Assembly (NCBI RefSeq): GCF_036689865.1
Contig: NZ_JBAHUQ010000019.1
Coordinates: 1 to 64,000 of the forward strand
DNA length: 64,000 nt
Source: Magnetococcus sp. PR-3
GTDB lineage: Bacteria; Pseudomonadota; Magnetococcia; Magnetococcales; Magnetococcaceae
Direction of reading: 5' to 3'
Shown: positions 18,144 through 27,246 of the stretch, piece by piece
Numbering within the stretch: the stretch's first letter is position 1
How the letters are laid out: each line of letters begins with the position of its first letter
Notes under the pieces: generated by a model
Told to the model about the DNA's origin: nothing
Seen by the model: the letters and a program-made list of their open reading frames with translations, nothing else
Databases searched by the model: none
Position numbers and translations under genes: made by a program

Positions 18144-19334
18144 TTACGAACGGAGCATATCAGCCATCATATCAATACCCGGATCATAAGAGACACTACC
18201 TTTTTCCAGCAGGTTCTCATCATAGGCCCTATTCTCATCCGGCTTAATGCCCGTCCCACACATCGCAAAGGGAACAGGGTTCATATTATGGGTCTTGGTA
18301 TCCACAGGTGTGGGATGATCTGGCAAAGCCACGGCCCGGTAGGCCCCTTGAGCTTCAAGATAGGTCAGTACAGGCCCAACAATTTTGGCGTCAAAGTCTT
18401 CAATCGCCTGGATTTTATAATCCATACGGCCCGCATGGCCAGACTCATCCGGAGACTCGACATGCACAAAGACCAGATCATGCCGCTTTAGGGCATCCAT
18501 ACAGGCGTTGGCTTTTCCCACATAGTCGGTATCGATCCAACCCGTTGCACCAGGCACCACAATATTTTCAAAATCGATACAGTTGGCGATACCGCGCATA
18601 AGATCCACAGCCGTAATCATGGCACCACTTTTACCAAAGCGATCTTTAAAATGTGCCAACTGCGGGCGGTAGCCGTGCCCCCACAACCATATACTATTGG
18701 CTGGAGCCTTACCTTCCGCCTCGCGCTTTTTATTGACGGGGTGATCCGCAAGAATCTCACGGGAATCCATCATCAAAGCGCGGATGGGGTCCGCATCCGG
18801 CCCAGAAGGTAGATGATCGGCGATTTCCTTATCAGAGATATCATGAGGGGGGCGGCACTTTAGGTCTACCCGCCCACCCCGCCACACCAACAGATGCCGA
18901 TAGCTGACACCAGGGTGGAACTCAAACGCTGAACTACCCAACTTTTCATCCAGAGTTTTAATGAGTTCAGCAGCCTCTTCACTGGTAATATGCCCCGCTG
19001 AAAAATCAGCCATGATGCGATAATCACTGGACAAAGAGACCATATTACAGCGGAAGGCCACATCACCATCACGCAGCTCAACCCCCATAGCAGCGGCTTC
19101 CAGGGGAGAGCGCCCGCTGTAACTCTCTCTTACGTCATACCCTAAGACCCCAAGGTTGGCCACATCACTACCGGGCTCAAAGCCATCCGGTGTGTTACGA
19201 CTCCAGCCACCAACCCCCTCTTTAACCATACGATCTAAATTGGGGGTTTTGGCCACCATTAAAGGGGTTTGGCCATCTAAAGCGGCAATGGGATCATCAC
19301 TCATACCATCACCAAGAAACACCACATACTTCAT
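18144..19334 (-). CDS. apgM: Cofactor-independent phosphoglycerate mutase, ApgM type
   Basis: A 396-residue alkaline-phosphatase-superfamily enzyme interconverting 3- and 2-phosphoglycerate without 2,3-bisphosphoglycerate. Metal-binding motifs are FLGDGMSDDPIAALDGQTPL at the N-terminus, VFVHVESPDESGHAG, and ALPDHPTPVDTKTHNMNPVP near the C-terminus. The sequence is of the ApgM family found in archaea and some bacteria, not the 510-residue GpmI. The start MKYVVFLGDG at 19334 is fixed by conservation. Confidence 0.93.
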   Translation of the reverse strand: MKYVVFLGDGMSDDPIAALDGQTPLMVAKTPNLDRMVKEGVGGWSRNTPDGFEPGSDVANLGVLGYDVRESYSGRSPLEAAAMGVELRDGDVAFRCNMVSLSSDYRIMADFSAGHITSEEAAELIKTLDEKLGSSAFEFHPGVSYRHLLVWRGGRVDLKCRPPHDISDKEIADHLPSGPDADPIRALMMDSREILADHPVNKKREAEGKAPANSIWLWGHGYRPQLAHFKDRFGKSGAMITAVDLMRGIANCIDFENIVVPGATGWIDTDYVGKANACMDALKRHDLVFVHVESPDESGHAGRMDYKIQAIEDFDAKIVGPVLTYLEAQGAYRAVALPDHPTPVDTKTHNMNPVPFAMCGTGIKPDENRAYDENLLEKGSVSYDPGIDMMADMLRS

Positions 19335-19392
19335 GCGGACACCTATATAAAGATAAGGTGGGCTAGCCACCATGTCGTTACCATACAGCCCA

Positions 19393-19446
19393 TAAAAAAA
19401 CGCGCCGCAGTATACTCCTTATGACAGGAGCAACCAGCGGCGCGTT
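19393..19446 (-). terminator. Terminator of mdh
   Basis: A long branched hairpin: outer stem AACGCGCCGC/GCGGCGCGTT and inner stem CTCCT/AGGAG, with T7 at the minus-strand 3' side, 45 bp past the mdh stop. Confidence 0.85.
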
Positions 19447-19490
19447 CATTATTTCATATTTACGGACCAGTAGAAAGCCCGCAACGTGCT

Positions 19491-20474
19491 TTAGCCAGGA
19501 AGCAGATCCTTAACCATCTCACGCTCACGACGCAGTTCATCAAGAACATTGTCAAATTTAGCTTTGATGAAGGGGCTCATGGGTACATTCTCAACCACAT
19601 CCCAATTACCGTCACCTTTAGAGGTCAAAGGCAAACCAGCGATCAAGCCGTCGTCCACACCATAGGCACCATTGGCCATAACTGCATTACAGAAGCTCTC
19701 GCCCGCAGGGGTGGGGTTGATCAAGGCTTTGACATGATCAATCGCAGCATTGGCTGCTGAGGCCGCGCTGGAAGCACCACGTGCTTTAATGATGGCCGCA
19801 CCACGGTTTTGAACAATGGGCATAAACTCATTCTCAAGCCATGCTTTGTCTGTAATAACCTCTGGCACAGGCTTACCACCAATTTGTGCATATTCAAAGT
19901 CAGGCACCTGATTATTGGAGTGGTTACCCCAAATAACCATATTGCTAACCTCTTTAACTTCAACACCCGCCTTTTCAGCCAGCAAGTGCATGGCGCGGTT
20001 TTGATCAAGGCGCATCATGGCGGAAAAACGATCACTGGGAACATCACTGTTATGCGCAGCGATCATACAGTTGGTGTTGCAGGGGTTACCCACCACCACA
20101 GCCCGCACATCGTCCGCAGCCTTGTTCAGACCTTGGCCTTGGCTCACAAAGATAGGACCATTAATTTTGATCAGGTCGCCACGTTCCATACCAGGGCCAC
20201 GAGGACGGGAACCGACCATCAAGCACCAGTTCACACCATCAAACGCTTTGGCAGGGTCGTCAAAAGCCTCAACTTTACCCAAGGTTGGGAATGCACAATC
20301 GTGCAGCTCCATGATCACCCCTTCCAGGGCACCCATGGCTTGAGGAATTTCTAGCAAGCTTAATTCAACTTGACGATCTGCGCCAAAGACCTGACCCGAA
20401 GCGATACGGAACAACAGTGAGTAGGCGATTTGACCAGCGGCACCAGTGACCGCTACGCGAATGGGATCTGCCAT
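19491..20474 (-). CDS. mdh: Malate dehydrogenase
   Basis: A 327-residue NAD-dependent malate dehydrogenase of the cytosolic-type (MDH2) subfamily, catalysing malate to oxaloacetate in the TCA cycle. The Rossmann motif is VAVTGAAGQIAYSLLFRIAS, the substrate-binding Arg loop is GSRPRGPGMERGDLIKIN, NPCNTNCMIA marks the cofactor site, and the catalytic His lies in VIWGNHSNNQVPD. The start at 20474 has GGAG nine bases upstream. It is monocistronic, with a plausible promoter at 20548-20575. Confidence 0.96.
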   Translation of the reverse strand: MADPIRVAVTGAAGQIAYSLLFRIASGQVFGADRQVELSLLEIPQAMGALEGVIMELHDCAFPTLGKVEAFDDPAKAFDGVNWCLMVGSRPRGPGMERGDLIKINGPIFVSQGQGLNKAADDVRAVVVGNPCNTNCMIAAHNSDVPSDRFSAMMRLDQNRAMHLLAEKAGVEVKEVSNMVIWGNHSNNQVPDFEYAQIGGKPVPEVITDKAWLENEFMPIVQNRGAAIIKARGASSAASAANAAIDHVKALINPTPAGESFCNAVMANGAYGVDDGLIAGLPLTSKGDGNWDVVENVPMSPFIKAKFDNVLDELRREREMVKDLLPG

Positions 20475-20547
20475 TATGACAATCTCCAAAAAGATGTGAA
20501 TGCGTGCCGGAACATTCACCACAGTGATGACCGGCTTTTTGCTGAAC

Positions 20548-20575
20548 AATATACAGGATTTGATATGGATATCAA
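20548..20575 (-). promoter_or_regulatory. mdh: Promoter of mdh with a dyad over the -35 box
   Basis: On the minus strand TTGATA (20570-20575), a 16-bp spacer and TATATT (20548-20553). A perfect dyad TTGATAT-GG-ATATCAA (20560-20575) covers the -35 region, so a repressor could act there. The remaining bases between mdh and the transposase fragment show no gene. Confidence 0.55.
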
Positions 20576-20849
20576 TGATCCACCATACCATAACACCGCA
20601 CAAATTGGAATTATGAGGTCATCCTGAAAATCTTTATTACACCAAAAAAGCCTTAGGGAACAAGGTTTAGATCATGCATACCCCCCATTCCAGAAATTCA
20701 CATCCATCCTTTGTGCATATAAAATACAATGTCCACTAATATTCTTTTCATCACATCACCCCATCAGTCATATCAATAACAACAGGGGTGGCCTATCTAA
20801 GAACATTGGGGTAGCATAGGAATTTCCAAGGATGGAAAGGAGTTATCTA

Positions 20850-21323
20850 ATGCTCAGAAAAAATGATCCGAGTGAGGGTCTACAATGGAATCTCTTCACA
20901 CCACGTATTGAAGAAGAGATTGATCCCCATCACCCCCTGGTGATTCTGGCCGATGAGATCCCCTGGCCAAGTATTGAAAAACAATTTCAGCACGGCTATG
21001 CCAGACGTGGACGCCCCGGTAAAAGTATTCGCATGATGGTGGGCTTTCATTTTTTACAGCGGCTGTTTGATCTATCTGAAGAGCGCTTGGTTAGCCAGTG
21101 GTGCCAAGAACCCAGCTGGCAATATCTATGCGGCATGGCTTTTTTTGATACCACCCCCCCACTAGAACGCAGCGCCCTCCCCCACTGGCGTAAACGCTTT
21201 GGCCAAGAAACCTTGGAAATGGCGATTATGCGTATCATCCAGGCTGGTGAAGCTTGCAGCATCCTGCACTATCAAGATCAGAAGCTCTCTTTGCTTGATG
21301 ATGAGGGATCAGCTGTGCCTTAA
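20850..21323 (+). pseudogene. IS5-family transposase, N-terminal domain only
   Basis: A 157-residue ORF containing only the N-terminal InsH/DUF772 DNA-binding part of an IS5-group transposase (GRPGKSIRMMVGFHFLQRLF, then LSEERLVSQWCQEPSWQYLCG, then PPLERSALPHWRKRFG). Full transposases have about 330-450 residues and continue into the DDE catalytic domain, which is absent. An AAGGAG motif is correctly spaced from the ATG at 20850 and the ORF ends in its own stop codon. Imperfect inverted repeats (GGGGTGGCCT at 20785-20794; complement of GGGCCACCTC at 21324-21333) flank it. Either a decayed insertion sequence or a retained DNA-binding fragment. Confidence 0.7.
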
Positions 21324-21651
21324 GGGCCACCTCTTTATTCTGCACCCGTTCGGCCTAGGCGAACGAAAGACATGAGAGCCACCTACACCCTAAAGATTTG
21401 AACAAGGGATTTTAAACGGCACAAGCCACGACGCCTTACCCACAACGCAACCACGCCCTAGCGACCAAGCCCCCACACCGATATCAGGTTCATCCATCAG
21501 ACGTACACGAACACCCGCTCCACCACACCAAAGCTCAATCCTCAGTTTTACTGTGAAGCTCGACCAACAACACCTGCAAAGACCCACACAAACCTTTGAA
21601 AGAGCGCTCACGTTAGATATGCTTGAGGAAACTTGCGGGTGACAAATCCAT
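21324..21651. other. Gene-free stretch after the transposase fragment
   Basis: No coding region or catalytic remainder of the transposase is recognisable here in any frame. The one open frame on the minus strand (21390-21713) has no start signal and overlaps the FecR-gene terminator. Confidence 0.5.
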
Positions 21652-21684
21652 AAAAAAGGGAGAAGCCAATGCTTCTCCCTTTTC
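21652..21684 (-). terminator. Terminator of the FecR-domain gene
   Basis: Hairpin AAAGGGAGAAGC/GCTTCTCCCTTT with a T6 run in minus-strand direction, 36 bp past the stop codon. Confidence 0.85.
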
Positions 21685-21719
21685 ACCAGACAGACCGACA
21701 AGAAAACCGTCACCCGGAG

Positions 21720-24098
21720 TTAACTACCGCTAGCATTTTTCTCAATGGTGATAACTTTTTTTTCCTCTTCAATAAATTCAATTTTTTCTATCACCTTCTC
21801 TATTGTTTTCTCCTGCGTGATTGGCACACCCTTCTGATCGACGACTGCAAGCGTTTTAGCAAGGGATCTTTGCGCCCCGGCAAGATCCCGAACTGCACGC
21901 GTCGCCACAAGAGTAGAGATTCTGGATGTCCGAGTCACAACAGTCCGCGAGGAATTCACAGCTAAACGGGATCGGATCAACGCAGTACGGAGCCGAGCGC
22001 CTACCAGTGTACGCGCAGTAGCAGCGGCATTTCTCAAGGCTTCAAGAGATCGACCTGTGGAAGTCCCCAGAGCTCTAATGACAACGGCACGATTTTGTTC
22101 TGAAATACTCCCAGATCCGGCGATAATAGCCCCTATTGACTGGGTATTATTTGGACCTGCTGCACGAGCCGCCCTCACCGCAATATCCACCGCATTGGTT
22201 TGAGAGGTCTGGGTGACAGCACCAACCAAACTGGCCAAATTATTCTCAGCGGCCGCCTGTTGAGCGACAGCACCGACAATCGCACCAGATTGGTTCGGCG
22301 CAACCGCGGCGACTGAGGCGGCAATACCTGGCACAGCATCGCCCCCAACCACGTTAGAAACTGAGGAGGCTACCGTCGCTGCAGCTTGTGGACCTGCAGC
22401 CTGTGTGACAGCGGCCGCCACCCCCGCGCCCTGATCTTTGGCCTGGTTAACCACAGCCGCTGCAATTTCTGCTGCACGCGTATTTGAAACTTTAGCCACA
22501 GAGGCCGCAACTTCTGCCGCAGAACCTGCGCCAGAGACCCGCGTAACTTCTGCGGCAACGGCTGCGGCTTGGGCTGGGCCAGCAGCCTGGGCAACCGAGG
22601 CTGCAACTTGCGCAGCACTACCAGCGCCAGAGACACGAGCCACCTCACCGGCAACAGCCGCTGCGGATTCTGGTGCAGCTACGGCAGCTGCGGCGGCCAC
22701 CTGGGATGAAGCCGCATCCTGTTGTGCCGCAGGCAACGCGGTTACAGCCGCAGAGGCGACATCTCCAGCCACAGCGGGAAAGGCTTTAGACGCCACGGAC
22801 GCCAAATCTGTCGCTGTGGCCGCATTATTGGTTTTACCTTCAACAGAGAGCGCACTTTGTACAATCACCTGAGCTAAGGCCTTGGCAATGGTCAGGTCAG
22901 TGGCCCCTGCTGCCTGCACGGCATTGCCCACCATCTTACTGACTTCACTCTGGTTGTTAGAGGTCGCCGTTGTAGACCGCACAACATTATTGGTGGATTG
23001 AGACTGGTTGCTTTGCTGTGACTGCTTTTGGGTCGCGACACTCTGCGCAAGGACTTGAGCAGCTTGAGGGTTTGCCTGTTGCACTTGGGTAACAAACGCT
23101 TGCTGCGCCGCACTAAGCGGGGCCCCCACAGGGCGAGGTGACATCAACCCCAGAGAAGCGGCTTGACGCAACATAGTCATCGCTTGCCCCACACCCTGGG
23201 CATGGGCTGAAGAGATCAAAGAGAAGATAAATTTCTTCGCCAAAACTTGATCCCAAGCATGACCACCTGACTGGGCCAGGCTTTTCAATTGCTGCATCAG
23301 GTTAGATCGACGGTCCGCAGGAGCCGCCGGTGCCAAGGGTACATCTGGCTGTTTTTTATTGGGAACAGATAAACCGAGCTGACGATACAGCGGCAAACGG
23401 CTGGCCCGTGCATCCTCTTCTAACATCGCCTGGGTAAAGTTTTCTTTAAGATCATCCACACCCGTCCCTAACTGGGCCTGGATCTCTTGAACCATGTTGG
23501 CTGTAACCTCAACAGGCATTTGGGTGGGGGGCATGGGACCTTTACCTTGCAGGCCAGCACTGGCCTGCCCACCAGCTAGGGTTTGGTTGCCCTTAGCATT
23601 TCTAATATACCCTGCGCCATCAGACAAAAAGGCAAAATCTGGCGTATCTTCCGCCACCACACCTTCCAAAACAGAACCCCGGACCCCCATGGATGCCACA
23701 GGTGTATGGAGTTTCACATCTTGGTTTTTCACCTTAAACCCAGAAAGGTAGCGAAAGGCACCTCGTTTAACTTTCACCTGTTTAGAAACATGACTTTCAA
23801 CAGGGTTAAAAGCATATTTTTGAAGCTCCAACTCACCATCAGGCCCAAGGGTCAATGAAGAACCATCTCTAAAACGAATAACCGCTTTAGCTCCAGGACC
23901 GGTTCGGACAGTTTGGTTGGCATATAACTTGGCACCAAACCGAATTTTTTTGGTTTGGCCATCTTCAAAAACCTGCACTGTTTTAACTGTGCGGGCCATA
24001 CGCCCCACATGAACAGGCGCAGCTTCGGCGATCTGTACCGTTAAAAAAAGCAACAGGAAAAAGCCTAATAATGGCCGAGTTACGCGGTGTATACCCAT
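21720..24098 (-). CDS. Secreted FecR-domain protein with long Ala-rich repeat region
   Basis: A 792-residue protein with a signal peptide (LLGFFLLLFLTVQIAEAAP), a FecR domain at about 30-165 (RFGAKLYANQTVRTGPGAKA, FRDGSSLTLGPDGELELQKY, TPVASMGVRGSVLEG), a Gln/Asn-rich linker, then about 300 residues of Ala/Val/Ser-rich helical repeats with a near-exact duplicated unit (EVARVSGAGSAAQVAASVAQ and EVTRVSGAGSAAEVAASVAK), and a charged C-terminus. FecR domains of this type occur in periplasmic or surface proteins and are not tied to iron regulation. The start at 24098 is preferred over 24110 because GGGGGAAG precedes it. Neighbours encode export and outer-membrane proteins, so a surface or extracellular role is likely. 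Confidence 0.8.
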   Translation of the reverse strand: MGIHRVTRPLLGFFLLLFLTVQIAEAAPVHVGRMARTVKTVQVFEDGQTKKIRFGAKLYANQTVRTGPGAKAVIRFRDGSSLTLGPDGELELQKYAFNPVESHVSKQVKVKRGAFRYLSGFKVKNQDVKLHTPVASMGVRGSVLEGVVAEDTPDFAFLSDGAGYIRNAKGNQTLAGGQASAGLQGKGPMPPTQMPVEVTANMVQEIQAQLGTGVDDLKENFTQAMLEEDARASRLPLYRQLGLSVPNKKQPDVPLAPAAPADRRSNLMQQLKSLAQSGGHAWDQVLAKKFIFSLISSAHAQGVGQAMTMLRQAASLGLMSPRPVGAPLSAAQQAFVTQVQQANPQAAQVLAQSVATQKQSQQSNQSQSTNNVVRSTTATSNNQSEVSKMVGNAVQAAGATDLTIAKALAQVIVQSALSVEGKTNNAATATDLASVASKAFPAVAGDVASAAVTALPAAQQDAASSQVAAAAAVAAPESAAAVAGEVARVSGAGSAAQVAASVAQAAGPAQAAAVAAEVTRVSGAGSAAEVAASVAKVSNTRAAEIAAAVVNQAKDQGAGVAAAVTQAAGPQAAATVASSVSNVVGGDAVPGIAASVAAVAPNQSGAIVGAVAQQAAAENNLASLVGAVTQTSQTNAVDIAVRAARAAGPNNTQSIGAIIAGSGSISEQNRAVVIRALGTSTGRSLEALRNAAATARTLVGARLRTALIRSRLAVNSSRTVVTRTSRISTLVATRAVRDLAGAQRSLAKTLAVVDQKGVPITQEKTIEKVIEKIEFIEEEKKVITIEKNASGS

Positions 24099-24316
24099 CA
24101 CTTCCCCCATACAGCAGGCTGATTAATCCATCAAATTTCTAACTCAAGTCAACTTTTCAGAGCGTCTGCACCCATAAGCAAGATGCAACCCCCCTAAATG
24201 GAGTGACATAAACAGGAGCTTCGGTTGCCGTTTTTCGCACAGCAACCTCTTAAGCATACCGCACAAAGGGCGTGATAGGTATGCCATTTTCCTGACTCAT
24301 GCACACTTTACCATAA

Positions 24317-24347
24317 ACAAAAAGAGGGGACTGATGTCCCCTCTTTC
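24317..24347 (-). terminator. Terminator of the polysaccharide-export gene
   Basis: Hairpin AAAGAGGGGA/TCCCCTCTTT and a T-run on the minus strand, 24 bp past the stop. The 218 bp between it and the FecR-gene start contain no gene. Confidence 0.8.
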
Positions 24348-24371
24348 TATTAAAAACCATCCTACTGAATA

Positions 24372-24911
24372 TCACCAAAAACCTTCTGGAACGGTGATAA
24401 TATCATCTGGGAAAACAGGATCATCCAAACCAATAGGTTGCTCCGTATGCGTCTTATCTGAACCACGGATCACCGTCATACGGCTTTCATCCGCCCGGTC
24501 TGTAAACCCCCCTGCCAGGGTCACAACTTTACGCACCGTTAAGCCAGGACGGTAGGGGTATCCCCCTGAAGAACCCACTTCTCCATTCACAAACAGTGTA
24601 CGGTAATTCAGGATGGTTACAGAGACGATCGGCCTTTTAAGAAAGCCATCAATCAAAATATTATAAAGACGCTTTTCCAACGCCTGTATGCTTAAACCTG
24701 CCACCTGGACATCGCCAATAAAATTCCAGGAGATTTTACCATCAGGCGCAACTTGAGTCTTAATACTCAGATCATCTTCACCATTGACACTGATCTGAAT
24801 TTTATCCCCTGGGCCCAAACGGTAACTTGTACGAAGCTCTGAAGCTTGCAAGGTGTGCGAGGCAAGCATCCATACCGTTGCACAGAGAATCAGTAGAAGC
24901 TTCTTTTTCAT
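24372..24911 (-). CDS. Wza-type polysaccharide export protein
   Basis: A 179-residue periplasmic/outer-membrane protein with a signal peptide (MKKKLLLILCATVWMLASHT), a Poly_export domain at about 25-110 (YRLGPGDKIQISVNGEDDLS, VAPDGKISWNFIGDVQVAGL) and one SLBB-like domain (VNGEVGSSGGYPYRPGLTVR, VVTLAGGFTDRADESRMTVI). The family forms or extends outer-membrane conduits for extracellular polysaccharide. The start at 24911 has GGAGGAGAG at ideal spacing. No lipobox is visible and it is shorter than Wza (about 380), like the minimal exporters of small EPS loci. No Wzc-type kinase is nearby. Confidence 0.85.
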   Translation of the reverse strand: MKKKLLLILCATVWMLASHTLQASELRTSYRLGPGDKIQISVNGEDDLSIKTQVAPDGKISWNFIGDVQVAGLSIQALEKRLYNILIDGFLKRPIVSVTILNYRTLFVNGEVGSSGGYPYRPGLTVRKVVTLAGGFTDRADESRMTVIRGSDKTHTEQPIGLDDPVFPDDIITVPEGFW

Positions 24912-25107
24912 CTTTACGCTCTCCTCCCCATTCATCATGCACAGAGCCTTTTTGCAAGTCTACCCGGCAAAAGCTCTCAACAACACCTACCTACATGACA
25001 AAACAAGACCGTCGGACTCTTGACGTTTTTCTATACGAATGCCTGTTTTACCGGATATCTAAGCTCTAAGCAAACAGATAGAGGTAAAAGCATGTCATCC
25101 AGAATGC

Positions 25108-26325
25108 TTATAGACCACCAGCGAGGGAGAACATGAACTGATTACTGTTATAGGAACTACTCTCTGCACTAGACTGCTTATCCGTAAAAGTGTAGCTCCC
25201 ATTCAAGCTCACCCATTTCGGGAACTGATAGGCAAAGCCACTCGACAAAGTCCACGTATCATCTTCTTGATCGATACTATGCTCTGAACGAGACAAGCCC
25301 AGGCTCCCATTAACTGAGAGGAAACTTCGGAGAGAATGTCGCACAGAAAGTGAGGCATCGGTGTTAATAAAGTAGTCACCAGTGGTCCCACCTTCATTAA
25401 AGCCACGAGAGGTATTCAACGTAACATTAGTGCGCTTGGCAGGTTTCCAGGTTAATGAACTGCTAAGCGTCATGGCTGAAGCATCTAAAGCACCATTATC
25501 GTCCAGTGTCTTAAAGGTTTGACCAACCTGGATATTACCAGAAATTTGTGCTTTGGGGCTCAGAGCCAAACCCACACCATACTTATACTCTGAACCATCA
25601 CGCAGCAGTGCTGCATCATCATAAACATGACGGTTCATGCCGACATTCACTGATACATTCGTCTTATTACCCAGAGCATGCATCAGCTTAAACTCAATCC
25701 CCTGCCAATAACGGCCGACATCTTTCTGAGTATCTACATCATGAGACAAGGTGACCTGACCACGGTACTTGTTCAAGGTATAGGCTGCAATGGCCTTGCC
25801 CCCAAACGTTGTATAGGTGGAGGGAGGTTCGGAGGTCGATTGACCACCCGTATCAGGCGCACCACGTGATGAGTGATTGGATGCAATAAAACCTTGCACG
25901 TTCAACTTCAGGCGCTTCGTAGGCTTCATTTCCAGCTCTACCGCCACATTTTTGTCTGCATAGTTTTCCATTTCCCGCTTGAGATGGCGGGCAATGTTTG
26001 ACGTAGCAGTCAATGTTACAGCCAGCTTTCGCCAGTGGGTTTTAACCACAACGACAGGCGTCAATGTAACGACAGAGTCACTAACCTTATCATCTTTTGT
26101 TTTTAGAAGATTGTCCTCAAAGCTGTAAGCAGCTGTCAACTTAGGGGTAACCCTGAAGATACCAACAGGAATGCCTCGCGCTCCACGTTCTGCACGCAGA
26201 TCACCCAGAATACTCCACACAAGCAGGAACAAGAATAACGTGACCCCTGCTGTGTAGCGCTGTCCGGTGCTATGTCTAAGCGCGGATTGCATCTGTTTGG
26301 TTAGCCCTTCACGGGTAATGGGCAA
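25108..26325 (-). CDS. Outer-membrane beta-barrel protein
   Basis: A 405-residue protein with a long positively charged N-terminus and one hydrophobic signal segment (VTLFLFLLVWSILGDLRAE), followed by alternating hydrophobic/polar strands typical of a porin-like barrel (for example VTPKLTAAYSFEDNLL, NVTLNTSRGFNEGG, SLNGSYTFTDKQSS). It resembles barrels found with EPS export genes (putative beta-barrel porin 2 group). The last residues FMFSLAGGL lack a canonical terminal Phe. With the Poly_export protein 196 bp downstream, a polysaccharide or matrix export role is plausible but unproven. Confidence 0.75.
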   Translation of the reverse strand: MPITREGLTKQMQSALRHSTGQRYTAGVTLFLFLLVWSILGDLRAERGARGIPVGIFRVTPKLTAAYSFEDNLLKTKDDKVSDSVVTLTPVVVVKTHWRKLAVTLTATSNIARHLKREMENYADKNVAVELEMKPTKRLKLNVQGFIASNHSSRGAPDTGGQSTSEPPSTYTTFGGKAIAAYTLNKYRGQVTLSHDVDTQKDVGRYWQGIEFKLMHALGNKTNVSVNVGMNRHVYDDAALLRDGSEYKYGVGLALSPKAQISGNIQVGQTFKTLDDNGALDASAMTLSSSLTWKPAKRTNVTLNTSRGFNEGGTTGDYFINTDASLSVRHSLRSFLSVNGSLGLSRSEHSIDQEDDTWTLSSGFAYQFPKWVSLNGSYTFTDKQSSAESSSYNSNQFMFSLAGGL

Positions 26326-26550
26326 TCACTGCCCGGATTATTAATACTCGGATAAATGAGCTGTCGCAGAATGGTACTTCAAGACCTCACGACAGCGGTC
26401 ACTTCCATTTATCTTCTGGCACATTTTTCAGCGCGCTAAACATCAATGCAACACTTAGGCCACTTAACAAACCTCTTTCAAAAAACATTCAAAATCATAC
26501 GTAAAACCTAAATGCAACAACCTGCCCAAATCATTCACCTTTCCCCATAA

Positions 26551-26581
26551 AAAAAGGGGCGGCATAAAGCCACCCCTTTTT
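26551..26581 (-). terminator. Terminator of the decarboxylase-Rieske gene
   Basis: Minus-strand hairpin AAAAGGGGTGGC/GCCGCCCCTTTT (one mismatch) followed by T8, about 30 bp past the stop. Confidence 0.8.
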
Positions 26582-26610
26582 ACAAACACTTACAAATCAG
26601 CAAAAAAGCA

Positions 26611-27246
26611 CTATGCCACCCGCACCACACCATTCTCGATTGATACGGGTACGGCAACCAACCCTGGTTTATCGGCTGGATCGGGATCGGTACAAGCCCC
26701 CGTGGTTAGATCAAACACCCAATTATGAACACGGCACTCAACTTTTTGCCCATGATCAACCCCTTTACATAGCGAGGTTTTGGCATGCGGACAACGACTC
26801 TGCCAAACTTTGACACTCTCATCGCCATCACGGTAAACAATTAAGTTACCCTCACCATAAGCCACACAGGACATCTTCTCTAACGGGAACTCATCAACCT
26901 GCCCCAACACGTCATCAGGCTGCTCCTGCTCTTGGTCCCCTTCAACTTCTGGCACCAGATCCAAGTCACGCAGGACCTGAATGGCATCCAACACCTTATT
27001 TAACCCTGCAGCCGGGAAAGCCATCAAGACGGCATCAAGAATTTCTTCTTTAGTTGCACCAGCCTTTAAAGCTTTTGGTGCATATTGCCGCAATCCACGC
27101 TCAGTCCCTACCGTTACTTTAGTCACGATTTGGATTAAACAACGTGTTTTATCATCTAGAGCTTGTACACTCTCTTTATAGAATGTTAACAAACTGGTTG
27201 CAGCAGCTGGACGTGCAGCCGCCAAATAGCGTAACGCTTTCGACAT
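26611..27246 (-). CDS. Carboxymuconolactone-decarboxylase-like domain fused to a Rieske [2Fe-2S] domain
   Basis: A 211-residue two-domain protein. Residues about 1-100 are AhpD/CMD-like (DKTRCLIQIVTKVTVGTERG, ATKEEILDAVLMAFPAAGLN); only one Cys is present where AhpD peroxidases have CxxC. Residues about 120-210 are Rieske, with ligands in SRCPHAKTSLC and VECRVHNWVFDL (C-x-H ... C-x2-H) and the cofactor-supporting YEGNL-like stretch. The start at 27246 has GGAGAG upstream; the frame is open further but unsupported. Possibly a redox partner or detoxification enzyme; the function is unknown. The domain pairing is unusual. Confidence 0.82.
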   Translation of the reverse strand: MSKALRYLAAARPAAATSLLTFYKESVQALDDKTRCLIQIVTKVTVGTERGLRQYAPKALKAGATKEEILDAVLMAFPAAGLNKVLDAIQVLRDLDLVPEVEGDQEQEQPDDVLGQVDEFPLEKMSCVAYGEGNLIVYRDGDESVKVWQSRCPHAKTSLCKGVDHGQKVECRVHNWVFDLTTGACTDPDPADKPGLVAVPVSIENGVVRVA

